Shown one piece after another: positions 1 to 10,409 of a DNA stretch of 36,636 nt (position 1 is the stretch's first letter; every line of letters begins with the position of its first letter). Under the pieces are notes generated by a model. That model saw only the letters and a program-made list of their open reading frames with translations. It ran no database searches and was not told the DNA's origin. Where the stretch lies: positions 1 to 36,636 of the forward strand of contig DAOUEC010000212.1 of assembly GCA_034430655.1 (NCBI GenBank). The letters run 5' to 3'. The DNA comes from JAUWNP01 sp034430655. GTDB lineage: Bacteria; Chloroflexota; Anaerolineae; B4-G1. Made by a program: the position numbers and the translations under genes.

Positions 1-1645
1 CTTCCAGCCGCGCGTGCAAGCCGGTGGGCAATTGTGCACGCAGCGCCTCGACAGAGGCGGGATGCTCAGTCGCCAGAAGTGCTTCCCACGCCTCGAAGAT
101 CGCCCTACAGCCCACATCCTGGAAGTCCTGCCCGCGTAGAGGCTTCAGTTGGCTCTCTCTAAGCGCCTCGTTGACCTGCGAGAGGAGGCCGGGCCGCTGC
201 AGGAGCCTCGACAGGCAGTAGCTCTCCAGACTTGCTTCTCGGCTTTCCAACATCTCTGACAAAGGTGTTTCGTCCTGCTTGGCCCAGCGATTGGCGGTCC
301 GCCTCGTCTTCTTCTCTAATGCGTGTAGGAACTGAGGAGCGGAAATCCTGAGAGCACGAACTAGTTTCTGTGCGTACGCATTCCGTTCAACCGGGTCGGA
401 TACACTTCTGAGAATCGGAAGCATAGTGTCAGCGATGTGTTTTTTCGCCTTTGCGTCATCAAGATCAGACGACGCCAACAAATACTGCATGTAGAATTCT
501 ACTACTGGCTTTGCTTCCTGAACCAGTGCCTTCCAACGTTGTGGGTTCTGGCGGATCAGATCATCTGGGTCCTGTCCACTGGGAAGTTGGAGAACGCGGA
601 TTTCTGCTCCCAATCGGGCCTCGTATCCCACCAGCCCGCGCGGGTCGAAGACAGGCTTTTGTTCCTGATCCAGTGCCTCACGTGCCACCTCGACGCCGCG
701 TAGCGTCGCCTGCACGCCCGCTACGTCAGGGTCGAGCGCAAGCACAAAGCGTTTAGTGTAGCGCTGGAGTTGCCGCAGTTGCGTTTCCGTGAGCGCAGTC
801 CCCATCTGCGCCACTACATTGGCGAACCCAGCCTGGTGAGCCTGCATCACGTCCATGTAGCCCTCGACGATGACGACCCGATCCTCGCGGCGGATGGCCT
901 GCCGTGCCAGATCAAGCCCAAAGAGCGTGCGCCCCTTGTCGAAGAGCACCGTCTGGGGGGAGTTGATGTACTTGGGCACCCCCTCTGGATCGAGCGTTCT
1001 TGCCCCGAAGCCGCTCATGCGACCTTGCACGTCGCGGATGGGGATCATCAGCCGATCGCGAAAGCGGTCATAGGTGCTACTGCCGTCCTCCCGCTGCACC
1101 AGTAGCCCGGCCTCAACGAGTTCCTCGACCGTGTATCCGCGCTCGGTCAAGTAGGCCCGCGTCCTCTCCCAACCCGGGAGGCTGTAGCCCAGCAGGAAAT
1201 GCTCGACCGTCCCGTCGCTCAGACCGCGCCTGACGACGTAGGCCCGTGCCGCTTCGGCCTCCGGGGCGTGGCGCAGGAGGTGGTGGTAATACTGGGCCGC
1301 TGCAGTCAGAAGCCCGCGCAGCCGATCGGCTTCCTCCTCCGCCTGTGCCTGCGCCGGGGGGCGCGGCCGCAGTTCGACTCCCGCCCGTCGCGCCAGTTCC
1401 TCCAGGGCGGTACGAAAGTCCCAGCCCTCCCGCTTCATCACGAAGGCGAAGACGTCACCTCCCTCACCACAGGCCCCGAAGCAGTGCCAGCGTTGGCTGT
1501 CGGGGAAGACGACGAAGGAGGGGGTCTTTTCGGAGTGGAAAGGACACAGAGCCTTATAGTTCCGCCCCGACTTCTGGAGTGGAATGTATGAGGAGATGAC
1601 CTCAACGATGTCTAACCTTTCCTTGACTTCGTCAATTACGCTCAT
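1..1645 (-). CDS. dnaG: DNA primase DnaG (C-terminus cut by window edge)
   Basis: Synthesises RNA primers for replication. The frame is open from an ATG at 1645 to the left edge (548 codons seen; the family is about 600), so only the last part is missing. The N-terminus reads MSVIDEVKERLDIVEVISSY, followed by the CHC2 zinc ribbon with Cys34, His37, Cys55 and Cys59. The last Cys pair is separated by three residues (CFGAC) rather than the common two. The Toprim motif EGYMDVM has its acidic residue at Glu261, and a second acidic motif ALDPDVAG follows about 40 residues later. There is no obvious Shine-Dalgarno, and the predicted transcript start lies only about 12 nt upstream. The gene follows ppdK on the same strand, with hairpins and its own promoter between. 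Identity is certain from the motif order. Confidence 0.95.
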   Translation of the reverse strand, partial: MSVIDEVKERLDIVEVISSYIPLQKSGRNYKALCPFHSEKTPSFVVFPDSQRWHCFGACGEGGDVFAFVMKREGWDFRTALEELARRAGVELRPRPPAQAQAEEEADRLRGLLTAAAQYYHHLLRHAPEAEAARAYVVRRGLSDGTVEHFLLGYSLPGWERTRAYLTERGYTVEELVEAGLLVQREDGSSTYDRFRDRLMIPIRDVQGRMSGFGARTLDPEGVPKYINSPQTVLFDKGRTLFGLDLARQAIRREDRVVIVEGYMDVMQAHQAGFANVVAQMGTALTETQLRQLQRYTKRFVLALDPDVAGVQATLRGVEVAREALDQEQKPVFDPRGLVGYEARLGAEIRVLQLPSGQDPDDLIRQNPQRWKALVQEAKPVVEFYMQYLLASSDLDDAKAKKHIADTMLPILRSVSDPVERNAYAQKLVRALRISAPQFLHALEKKTRRTANRWAKQDETPLSEMLESREASLESYCLSRLLQRPGLLSQVNEALRESQLKPLRGQDFQDVGCRAIFEAWEALLATEHPASVEALRAQLPTGLHARLE

Positions 1646-1663
1646 TGTCCAGCACTATAAGTT

Positions 1664-1691
1664 ATTGTACTCATCTCTGGCGTTAAGGCAA
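1664..1691 (-). promoter_or_regulatory. Candidate sigma-70 promoter of dnaG
   Basis: On the minus strand TTGCCT (1691-1686) and TACAAT (1669-1664) are separated by 16 nt. The start would fall near 1657, leaving a very short leader. The -35 match is moderate. Confidence 0.45.
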
Positions 1692-1716
1692 GTGGGCGTA
1701 CAGCAGTCAGCGGTCA

Positions 1717-1750
1717 GCCGTTAGCAGTGAGCGGGCTATGCGCTAATGGC
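1717..1750. repeat. Intergenic inverted repeat
   Basis: GCCGTTAGC (1717-1725) pairs with GCTAATGGC (1742-1750) over nine base pairs including one G-T. It lies in a stretch of short related words (for example GTCAGCGGTCAGC just before it). A similar word, GGTCAGCGGTCA, occurs near 4752, so this may be a dispersed repeat remnant rather than a regulator. Confidence 0.4.
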
Positions 1751-1827
1751 AAACGGCTACTACTCACGTGCGCTTGGCATAAACAACGTGCGGCAGGCAG
1801 CCTGCGCTACCTGCCACACGGAGTCCA

Positions 1828-1866
1828 GCACAGGGGTGAATCCCCGTGCTAAAAGGGCAAAGCCCC
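1828..1866 (-). terminator. Terminator-like tandem hairpins after ppdK
   Basis: Reading the minus strand after the ppdK stop, GGGGC-TTT-GCCC (1866-1855) is followed by TTTT (1854-1851). A second hairpin then has arms GCAC-GGGG and CCCC-GTGC with one bulged base (1828-1849). The first has the shape of a short intrinsic terminator, and the second could reinforce it. Confidence 0.55.
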
Positions 1867-1876
1867 TGCAGACATA

Positions 1877-4651
<2,775 letters not shown>

Positions 4652-4778
4652 AGTATCCTTTCCTCCTGTAGAATTTATCATGAAGTCTCAAGCAACCATT
4701 TCACGGGAGTAGAGCGAGTGCTCAGTAAGACACCTCGGTCACTTGCGTACTGGTCAGCGGTCATTCAACCAGTTGGCA

Positions 4779-4807
4779 ATTATACCCGTCTCGTAGGGTA
4801 AAGTCAA
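4779..4807 (-). promoter_or_regulatory. Sigma-70 promoter of ppdK
   Basis: On the minus strand TTGACT (4807-4802), 17 nt spacer, TATAAT (4784-4779). It is near consensus. The leader to the GTG start would be about 120 nt. Confidence 0.8.
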
Positions 4808-4853
4808 ACCTGTGGAAAATCGTCAGAACTGCTACGTTTTCCCTGCTCGCGAT

Positions 4854-4882
4854 TTGCGCCCCCAGACATTACGTGCTATAAT
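4854..4882 (+). promoter_or_regulatory. Sigma-70 promoter diverging from ppdK
   Basis: TTGCGC (4854-4859), 17 nt spacer, TATAAT (4877-4882). It would drive the 5046 gene after a leader of about 155 nt, which holds short hairpins such as CCCGT/ACGGG and CCTAT/ATAGG. I see no separate strong promoter before the 5576 gene, so it may also feed the first liv operon. Confidence 0.65.
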
Positions 4883-5045
4883 GTTTCCTCGTCAGGCCAT
4901 ATTACGCGAGTGCCATCTGGTTGAAGAAGTGTTCCGGTTCAATCTGACTGTGGCTGTATTTCCCGTTATGCTCTGAGCGACGGGTGGATTACGCTCATCA
5001 GGTGAGCCTATGCCATAGGTCACGTATCTGCAAGGAGAATACTTC

Positions 5046-5408
5046 ATGGAGAAATCGCGCCCCACCGTAGTTACATTCGTGGCTATCCTGCAGTTCATCC
5101 CGGCTCTTCTATTGCCGCCAGAATTGCTCCTGTCTATCAACCCCGTATTGCTTCTGGTCCCCCTTGCCTTTTTTGCACTCCTCGGCTGGGCCATGCTGAC
5201 GCTCAAGCGATGGGCCCTGACGCTGTGCATCTTCGTGCAGGGACTCAACGTCGTGGTTCGATTCCTGATCCTGTTCCCGCAGGCATTCAGTGGAGAGAAC
5301 AGCATGGACTGGTCGTTTGTGATTACCAGCCTGGTGTCTATTCTGCTGTCCACCGCCATTCTGTACGTGATAGACAGGCCCAAGACCCAGGTGGCCTTCA
5401 GAGCATAA
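5046..5408 (+). CDS. Small four-helix integral membrane protein, unknown function
   Basis: A 120-residue protein I do not recognise. ATG at 5046 follows AAGGAGA at normal spacing. Four hydrophobic stretches (roughly residues 7-25, 31-53, 56-78 and 87-107) with short polar links predict a four-pass membrane protein with a charged C-terminal tail (DRPKTQ). There are no catalytic motifs. It sits between a divergent promoter and the first amino acid transporter. The 167-nt gap to that operon holds two hairpins, so a shared transcript is possible but not shown. It resembles generic small membrane proteins of unknown function, and I assign no role. Confidence 0.7.
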   Translation: MEKSRPTVVTFVAILQFIPALLLPPELLLSINPVLLLVPLAFFALLGWAMLTLKRWALTLCIFVQGLNVVVRFLILFPQAFSGENSMDWSFVITSLVSILLSTAILYVIDRPKTQVAFRA

Positions 5409-5472
5409 CCTGAAACTTTATCGCCAGCAACGTGGCGACGCCGTTACACCAATCCTGTGGAAGGGAGGTGAT

Positions 5473-5542
5473 GGTGCCTGCGACAGGGGATGGGCACCCC
5501 AGTAGCACCGTCGGTTGAAGCGCAGAGGAGAAGCCCTTCAAC
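5473..5542 (+). promoter_or_regulatory. Two hairpins in the leader of the double-receptor gene
   Basis: GGTGCC/GGCACC (5473-5478, 5493-5498) and GTTGAAG/CTTCAAC (5514-5520, 5536-5542) lie just upstream of the AAGGAGGAG ribosome site of the 5576 gene. They do not match a riboswitch I can name. They may control or insulate expression of this abundant type of protein. Confidence 0.35.
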
Positions 5543-5575
5543 CAATAGCGACTCTACACATAAGGAGGAGTTGAA

Positions 5576-7873
5576 ATGAAAGCCATGAGAATCTTGAGTA
5601 TCCTGGTGGTCATGTCCCTGCTCTTCAGCGTCGTGTCAGGCTGTGCCAAACCCACAGCAGCTCCAGAAGAGCCAGAAGAGGCCACCGCGGAGCCTACCAC
5701 GGCGCCTGCAGAGGCAGAGCCGCTCAAGATCGCCATGCTGGCGGCGATGAGCGGCGACGTGAAGACCTTCGGCGAGGGCACCAAGCGCGGCGTGGATATG
5801 GCCGTCGCGGAGTGGAACGCCAGGGGCGGCGTGCTCGGTCGTCAGATCGAGATTATCGTCGGCGACACCAAGTGCGATGCCCAGGAGGCAGCCAACGTCG
5901 GTAACAAGGTCATCACCCAGGACAAGGTACACTACATCGTCGGAGCCGTGTGCTCCAGCGCCTCGATCCCCATCTCGGAGATCGCCAACCCCGCTGGCGT
6001 CGTGCAGATCAGCCCGCCCTCGACCAACCCGCAGGTGACGATCAACGAGGATGGCTCCAACAAGGAGTACATCTTCCGCGCCTGTTTCCTCGACCCCTTC
6101 CAGGGTGAGGTGGACGCTTCCTTCGCCATGACCGAACTGGGGGCGAAGAGTTCGGCAGTGCTCTACGACGTGGGCAACGACTACGTCAAGGGGCTGGCCG
6201 AGTACTACAAGGCCTCCTTCGAGGATCTGGGCGGCGAGGTGCCGGTCTTCGAGGCTTACGTCAAGGAAGACACCGACTTCTCGGCCCTGCTGACCAAGGT
6301 AGCCGAGGCCGACGTGGACGTGCTCTTCCTGCCCGACTACTACAACAAGGTCAACGTCATCGCCAAGCAGGCCAAGGACAAGGGCATCACGGCCACCCTG
6401 CTCGGCGCCGATGGCTGGGATTCGCCCGATCTGGACCTGGAGGCGGTGGATGGCGCGTACTTCAGCAACCACTACTCGGTCTACGACCCGCGCCCCATCG
6501 TCCAGGACTTTATAGCGGCCTTCGACGCCGAGTACAGTATGACGCCAGACTTCGTGGCTGTGCTGGGCTACGACGCGACCAACGTCCTGTTGCAGGCCAT
6601 CGAGAATGCCGGGGTGGATGACCCCGCTGTGGTCAGGGATGAGTTGGCGGCTATCCAGTTCGAGGGCGTGGCCGGCGAAATCAGGTTCGATGAGGTCGGC
6701 GACCCGATCAAGAAGGCGGCCATCAGCCACATCACGGGCGGCGAGATCGAGTTCGTGAAGTTCGTGGCTCCCGCTGGCGCGCCGGCGGAGGAACCAGAAG
6801 AGGCAGCGGTTCCGCCTGCGCCTGGCTTCCCCATCAAGGTCGGTATGCTGTTCCCGATGAGCGGGGACGTGAAGACCTACGGCGAATCCAGCGCCAACGC
6901 TGTGAACCTGGCCTTCGACGAGGCACGGGCTGCCGGGTGGGAGATTGAGACCACCCTGGGCGACACCAAGTGCGATGCCCAGGAAGCGGCCAACGTCGGC
7001 AACAAGGCCATCACCCAGGACAAGGTGCACTACATCCTGGGCGCTGTGTGCTCCAGCGCCTCAATCCCCATCTCGGAGATCGCCAACCCTGCTGGCGTCA
7101 TACAGCTCAGCCCCACCTCGACCAACCCTCAGGTGACGATCAACGAGGACGGCTCCAACAAAGAGTACATCTTCCGCGCCTGCTTCCTCGACCCCTTCCA
7201 GGGTGAGGTCAACGCGGCTTTCGCCATCCGTGACCTGGGGGCCAAGACGGCGGCAGTGCTCTACGACGTGGGCAACGACTACGTCAAGGGCCTGGCCGAG
7301 TACTACAAGGCTTCCTTCGAGGAAATGGGCGGCGAGGTGCCGGTCTTCGAGGCCTACACCAAGGATGACACCGACTTCGCGGCCCTGCTGACCAAGGTGG
7401 CCGACGCCGACGTGGACGTGCTCTACCTGCCCGACTACTACAACAAGGTCAACGTCATCGCCAAGCAGGCCAAGGAGAAGGGCATCACAGCGATCATGCA
7501 GGGCGGTGATGGCTGGGATTCGCCCCTCCTGGACGTGGAGGCGGTGGATGGCGGTTATCACAGCAACCACTACTCGCCGGCTGACCCGCGCTCCATCGTG
7601 CAGGACTTCGTGGCCAACTACGAAGCGAATTACGGCGCGCCGCCGGATGCGCTGGCCGCGCTGGCCTACGACGCGGCCTGGGTACTCTTGCAGGCCATCT
7701 CCGAGGCTGGGGTGGATGATACGGCCGCGGTGAAGGATGCGCTGCAGAACATCCACTATGAAGGCGTGGCTGGCGAGATCGTCTACAACGAGTTTGGTGA
7801 CCCGCAGAAGACGGCGGCCATCAACCACGTCACAGGCGGCAAGGTTGAGTTTGTGAAGTTTGTGGCTCCTTAG
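5576..7873 (+). CDS. Double-domain branched-chain amino acid receptor lipoprotein
   Basis: Receptor of an ABC importer in the LivJ/LivK (periplasmic-binding protein type I) family. Residues 1-23 are a lipoprotein signal ending in the lipobox VSGC. An Ala/Glu/Pro/Thr-rich tether follows to about 50. Two complete receptor domains come next, residues 51-396 and 421-765, joined by a Pro/Ala/Glu linker. Both carry GDTKCDAQEAANVGNK, CSSASIPISEIANPAG and STNPQVTINEDGSNKEYIFR, and both end in FVKFVAP. A normal family member has one domain in about 380 residues, so this 765-residue protein is an internal duplication. The middle of each domain is almost identical while the ends differ. The ATG follows AAGGAGGAG. 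Next downstream are livHMGF. Substrate is inferred from the family (branched-chain amino acids, or amides or urea); the ligand may differ between domains. Confidence 0.9.
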   Translation: MKAMRILSILVVMSLLFSVVSGCAKPTAAPEEPEEATAEPTTAPAEAEPLKIAMLAAMSGDVKTFGEGTKRGVDMAVAEWNARGGVLGRQIEIIVGDTKCDAQEAANVGNKVITQDKVHYIVGAVCSSASIPISEIANPAGVVQISPPSTNPQVTINEDGSNKEYIFRACFLDPFQGEVDASFAMTELGAKSSAVLYDVGNDYVKGLAEYYKASFEDLGGEVPVFEAYVKEDTDFSALLTKVAEADVDVLFLPDYYNKVNVIAKQAKDKGITATLLGADGWDSPDLDLEAVDGAYFSNHYSVYDPRPIVQDFIAAFDAEYSMTPDFVAVLGYDATNVLLQAIENAGVDDPAVVRDELAAIQFEGVAGEIRFDEVGDPIKKAAISHITGGEIEFVKFVAPAGAPAEEPEEAAVPPAPGFPIKVGMLFPMSGDVKTYGESSANAVNLAFDEARAAGWEIETTLGDTKCDAQEAANVGNKAITQDKVHYILGAVCSSASIPISEIANPAGVIQLSPTSTNPQVTINEDGSNKEYIFRACFLDPFQGEVNAAFAIRDLGAKTAAVLYDVGNDYVKGLAEYYKASFEEMGGEVPVFEAYTKDDTDFAALLTKVADADVDVLYLPDYYNKVNVIAKQAKEKGITAIMQGGDGWDSPLLDVEAVDGGYHSNHYSPADPRSIVQDFVANYEANYGAPPDALAALAYDAAWVLLQAISEAGVDDTAAVKDALQNIHYEGVAGEIVYNEFGDPQKTAAINHVTGGKVEFVKFVAP
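5726..7870 (+). repeat. Internal tandem duplication within the receptor gene
   Basis: Copies start at 5726 and 6836 (period 1110 nt, 370 codons). They match base for base over most of about 600 nt in the middle (for example the stretches from 5878 and from 6979), and diverge in the first 100 nt and last 300 nt. Confidence 0.9.
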
Positions 7874-7889
7874 TCCGCCGCAGTACAGC

Positions 7890-7921
7890 GAGGAGGGGGC
7901 TGGTGCTCCTGCCCCCTCTTC
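7890..7921 (+). terminator. GC-rich attenuator hairpin between receptor and livH1
   Basis: GAGGAGGGGGC (7890-7900) pairs with GCCCCCTCTTC (7911-7921), 10 of 11 positions Watson-Crick plus one G-U. There is no T-run. Such partial terminators commonly let the receptor be made in excess of the membrane subunits, and the stem also protects the upstream mRNA. Confidence 0.6.
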
Positions 7922-7930
7922 GCCTCTATC

Positions 7931-8026
7931 AGACTTCGGAAGTCTCCAGGGTGCCTTGTCAAACCAGGAGACGCCGAAAGCAAGACGGTCTCGCCCAGAG
8001 ATACTCTCTGTAGACTTCCGAAGTCT
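7931..8026. repeat. Pair of 15-nt palindromes before livH1
   Basis: AGACTTCGGAAGTCT (7931-7945) and AGACTTCCGAAGTCT (8012-8026) are each palindromic around one base and are also inverted copies of each other, 81 nt apart start to start. The sequence between them has no ORF. They may be paired repeat elements, or arms of a long hairpin. Confidence 0.7.
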
Positions 8027-8048
8027 TATCGTGAGAGGAGAACGTGGC

Positions 8049-9047
8049 ATGAAAGACAACATCGTTAAGGTGCTTCTCAAAGCACTTAGTTGGGGCATAC
8101 TCGCAGCCATCGCAGGAATGATCATCTCGGTCATCGGCGGCTGGGTTGCCAAAAACCCCGTCACCTTTATCCAGCAGATGCTCAACGGGCTGCAACTGGG
8201 CTTCGTATACGCCATGATCGCGGTGGGATATACGCTGGTCTACGGCGTGGTGAAGTTGATCAACTTCGCCTACGGGGACCTCTTTATGGTCGGGGCATTC
8301 GTGTCGTTTTATGGCATCACCCAATACGGCCTCTCTTTCCTGCCGGCTCTGCTGCTGGCGACGGTGGCCTGTATTTTCCTGATGGTGATCATTGACCGTG
8401 TGGCCTACAAGCCCCTGCGCGATGCCCCCCGCATCGCGGCACTGATCACTGCCCTGGGCATGTCCATTTTCCTGGAGTATTTCACCGCTCTCAAGTTCGT
8501 CTTCAGCCCCGACTACATCGCTTTTATACGCCCGTTCGAGTTGGTGACCTGGAACGTGGGAGGGGTGACGTTCACCAACATCCAGTTGGTCATTGCCAGC
8601 GTCTCAATCGTGTATTTTCTTGGGGTACAGTACATCGTAGGGCGCACCAAGATCGGCAAGGCCATGCGAGCCAGTGCTTTCGACAAGCCCACCGCCCGGC
8701 TGATGGGCATCAACGTCAACGCGGTCATCGGGGCCACGTTCGCCCTGACCGGGGCGCTGGCGGGGACGGCGGCCATGTTGTACGCCACCGCCTACCCACA
8801 GATCTTCACCTTTATGGGCATCCAGCCCGGCCTGAAGGCGTTCGTGGCGGCGGTCATCGGCGGTATCGGCAGTATTCCAGGGGCTTTTGTGGGCTCGTTG
8901 ATCATGGGGTTCGTCGAGGCTATGACAGTAGGTTACGTGCCTCTGGGCTCTACCCTTAAAGATGGCATCGCTTTCATATTGCTGATCGTTATGCTCCTCA
9001 TTAAACCCACCGGCATCTTCGGCGATCCGTTCGAAGAGACGAAGTAG
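8049..9047 (+). CDS. livH: Branched-chain amino acid ABC transporter permease LivH
   Basis: Inner-membrane permease subunit of the first importer. The frame is open upstream to 7860, but ATG at 8049 is preceded by AGGAG (8036-8040) and begins the conserved protein; the upstream part is only hairpin and palindrome sequence. The 332 residues start with an extra hydrophobic helix (about 13-30) not needed in LivH, then NGLQLGFVYAMIAVGYTLVYG and VKLINFAYGDLFM, typical of the family. The C-terminus has the GGIGSIPGA coupling region and ends in LIKPTGIFG. It partners with LivM at 9061 in a heterodimer energised by LivG and LivF. Confidence 0.95.
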   Translation: MKDNIVKVLLKALSWGILAAIAGMIISVIGGWVAKNPVTFIQQMLNGLQLGFVYAMIAVGYTLVYGVVKLINFAYGDLFMVGAFVSFYGITQYGLSFLPALLLATVACIFLMVIIDRVAYKPLRDAPRIAALITALGMSIFLEYFTALKFVFSPDYIAFIRPFELVTWNVGGVTFTNIQLVIASVSIVYFLGVQYIVGRTKIGKAMRASAFDKPTARLMGINVNAVIGATFALTGALAGTAAMLYATAYPQIFTFMGIQPGLKAFVAAVIGGIGSIPGAFVGSLIMGFVEAMTVGYVPLGSTLKDGIAFILLIVMLLIKPTGIFGDPFEETK

Positions 9048-9060
9048 AAGGGGACAAACA

Positions 9061-10392
9061 ATGAAGATTCGCTCACTACCTACCTGGCTGACAGCAACAC
9101 TATTCTTTCTGGTCGTCGGCGTTGGGTTTCAAATTATTTCTAGCCACGGGTGGCTCAGCGGGTACTGGCAGCAGGTCATCATGCTCGGGACGCTCATGGC
9201 TATTTCGGCCCTGGGCCTGAACCTGAAGTACGGATATGCGGGGCTGTTTGCCCTGGGCCACGCCGCTTTCTACGGCATCGGCGCTTACTCCTCCGCCCTG
9301 ATCACCAAGGACTGGATTGTGGGGTGGAGTGGAAACCCTGCTGGAGGGCTGGCTGGCGTTCTGGCCATCGAAGTGGGATTCATCCTGGCTGTGGTCGCGA
9401 TCTCCTACTTCAAGATCGGCCACCTGCGCAACCTGATGCGAGATAAACTCTCCAGGTGGCTGACTCCTTTCGAGGCCTCGGTGCTGGCGACGGTGGCCAT
9501 GCTTCTGGCGGGCGGGCTGACTATCGTCGTCGTCGGCGGGGGAAGCGGCTGGTTGGTGCGACAGGGCGTGTTAGCCCTCGTGCCTCCGGTACTGGGGGCC
9601 CTGCCCATAGCCATGTCGCAGCAGGTGATCTTCTTGCTCGCGCTGCTATCTGGGGCTGTGCTGGCCGGGCTCGTCGGTTTCCTCGTCGGCCTGCCACTCC
9701 TGAGCCTGACTTACGACTACCTGTGCATCGCCACGCTGGGCTTCGGGATCATTACGTATGTGTTCTTCAACAACGCTGACAAATTGATCCCCACGATGAA
9801 GGGCGCACGAGGCATGGTCAATATTCCCAACCTGACTACCTGGCCGTGGGTGTTTGCCTGCGCGGCAGTGGCACTCGTCGTCATGCGCAACTTCATCTAC
9901 TCGAGCACAGGACGGGCCATACTTTCTGTCAGGGATGACCCTATCGCGGCGGAGACGATGGGCATCAACGCTTTCAAGTTCAAAACGCTGGCCTACGCCC
10001 TGGGCTGTGCGTATGCCGGGTTGGCCGGTGCTTTGTACGCCCACCTGTACAGTTTCCTGCATCCCTCAAACTTCACCTGGCTTAAATCGGTGGACCCCTT
10101 CGTGATGGTGGTCTTCGGCGGGGTGGGAAGCATGACCGGCACGGTTCTGGGGGCCTATACCTTCGAACTCCTGCTCGAGGGGCTGCGCGTCTTGCCGGCC
10201 GAGTTCATAGACTGGCGCTACGTCATCTACCCCCTGATTGTGCTGGCTGTGATGTTGTTCCGGCCCCAGGGGCTCATGGGTAACAAGGAGTGGGGCTTCC
10301 TGAAACTCCCCAAGATAGCCAAGAAGGAACACGGGCAGGGGGAAGCCTCAGCCGGAATGTCCAAGGCCGAGGCTCAGGCATCGGAGAACTAG
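9061..10392 (+). CDS. livM: Branched-chain amino acid ABC transporter permease LivM (long form)
   Basis: Second membrane subunit of the first importer. Core motifs are MAISALGLNLKYGYAGLFALGHAAFYGIGAY near the N-terminus, TYDYLCIATLGFGIITYVFFNN, GMVNIPNL and the C-terminal FGGVGSMTGTVLGAY. At 443 residues it is about 100 longer than the usual 320-340. The extra length lies around residues 85-190 and includes two additional hydrophobic helices and a basic loop (RNLMRDKLSRWL), plus a charged C-terminal tail after RPQGLMGN. The LivM of the second operon lacks this insert. ATG at 9061 follows an AGGGGA ribosome site, 13 nt after livH. Confidence 0.93.
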   Translation: MKIRSLPTWLTATLFFLVVGVGFQIISSHGWLSGYWQQVIMLGTLMAISALGLNLKYGYAGLFALGHAAFYGIGAYSSALITKDWIVGWSGNPAGGLAGVLAIEVGFILAVVAISYFKIGHLRNLMRDKLSRWLTPFEASVLATVAMLLAGGLTIVVVGGGSGWLVRQGVLALVPPVLGALPIAMSQQVIFLLALLSGAVLAGLVGFLVGLPLLSLTYDYLCIATLGFGIITYVFFNNADKLIPTMKGARGMVNIPNLTTWPWVFACAAVALVVMRNFIYSSTGRAILSVRDDPIAAETMGINAFKFKTLAYALGCAYAGLAGALYAHLYSFLHPSNFTWLKSVDPFVMVVFGGVGSMTGTVLGAYTFELLLEGLRVLPAEFIDWRYVIYPLIVLAVMLFRPQGLMGNKEWGFLKLPKIAKKEHGQGEASAGMSKAEAQASEN

Positions 10393-10409
10393 AGGAGGTG
10401 AAACAAACA

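Noticed and set aside
4652..4681. ATG start of ppdK at 4681
   Set aside because: It has no ribosome site, and AGGAGG for the GTG at 4651 would be inside the coding region.
5473..5542. Glycine riboswitch upstream of the receptor
   Set aside because: The conserved glycine aptamer words are not present; only two simple hairpins are.
5636..7030. 464-codon minus-strand frame in the receptor gene
   Set aside because: Antisense to both receptor domains, with repeats that only mirror the duplication.
7860..8048. Longer N-terminus for livH1 starting at 7860
   Set aside because: The extra 63 codons cross the attenuator hairpin and palindromes; the strong ribosome site is just before ATG 8049.
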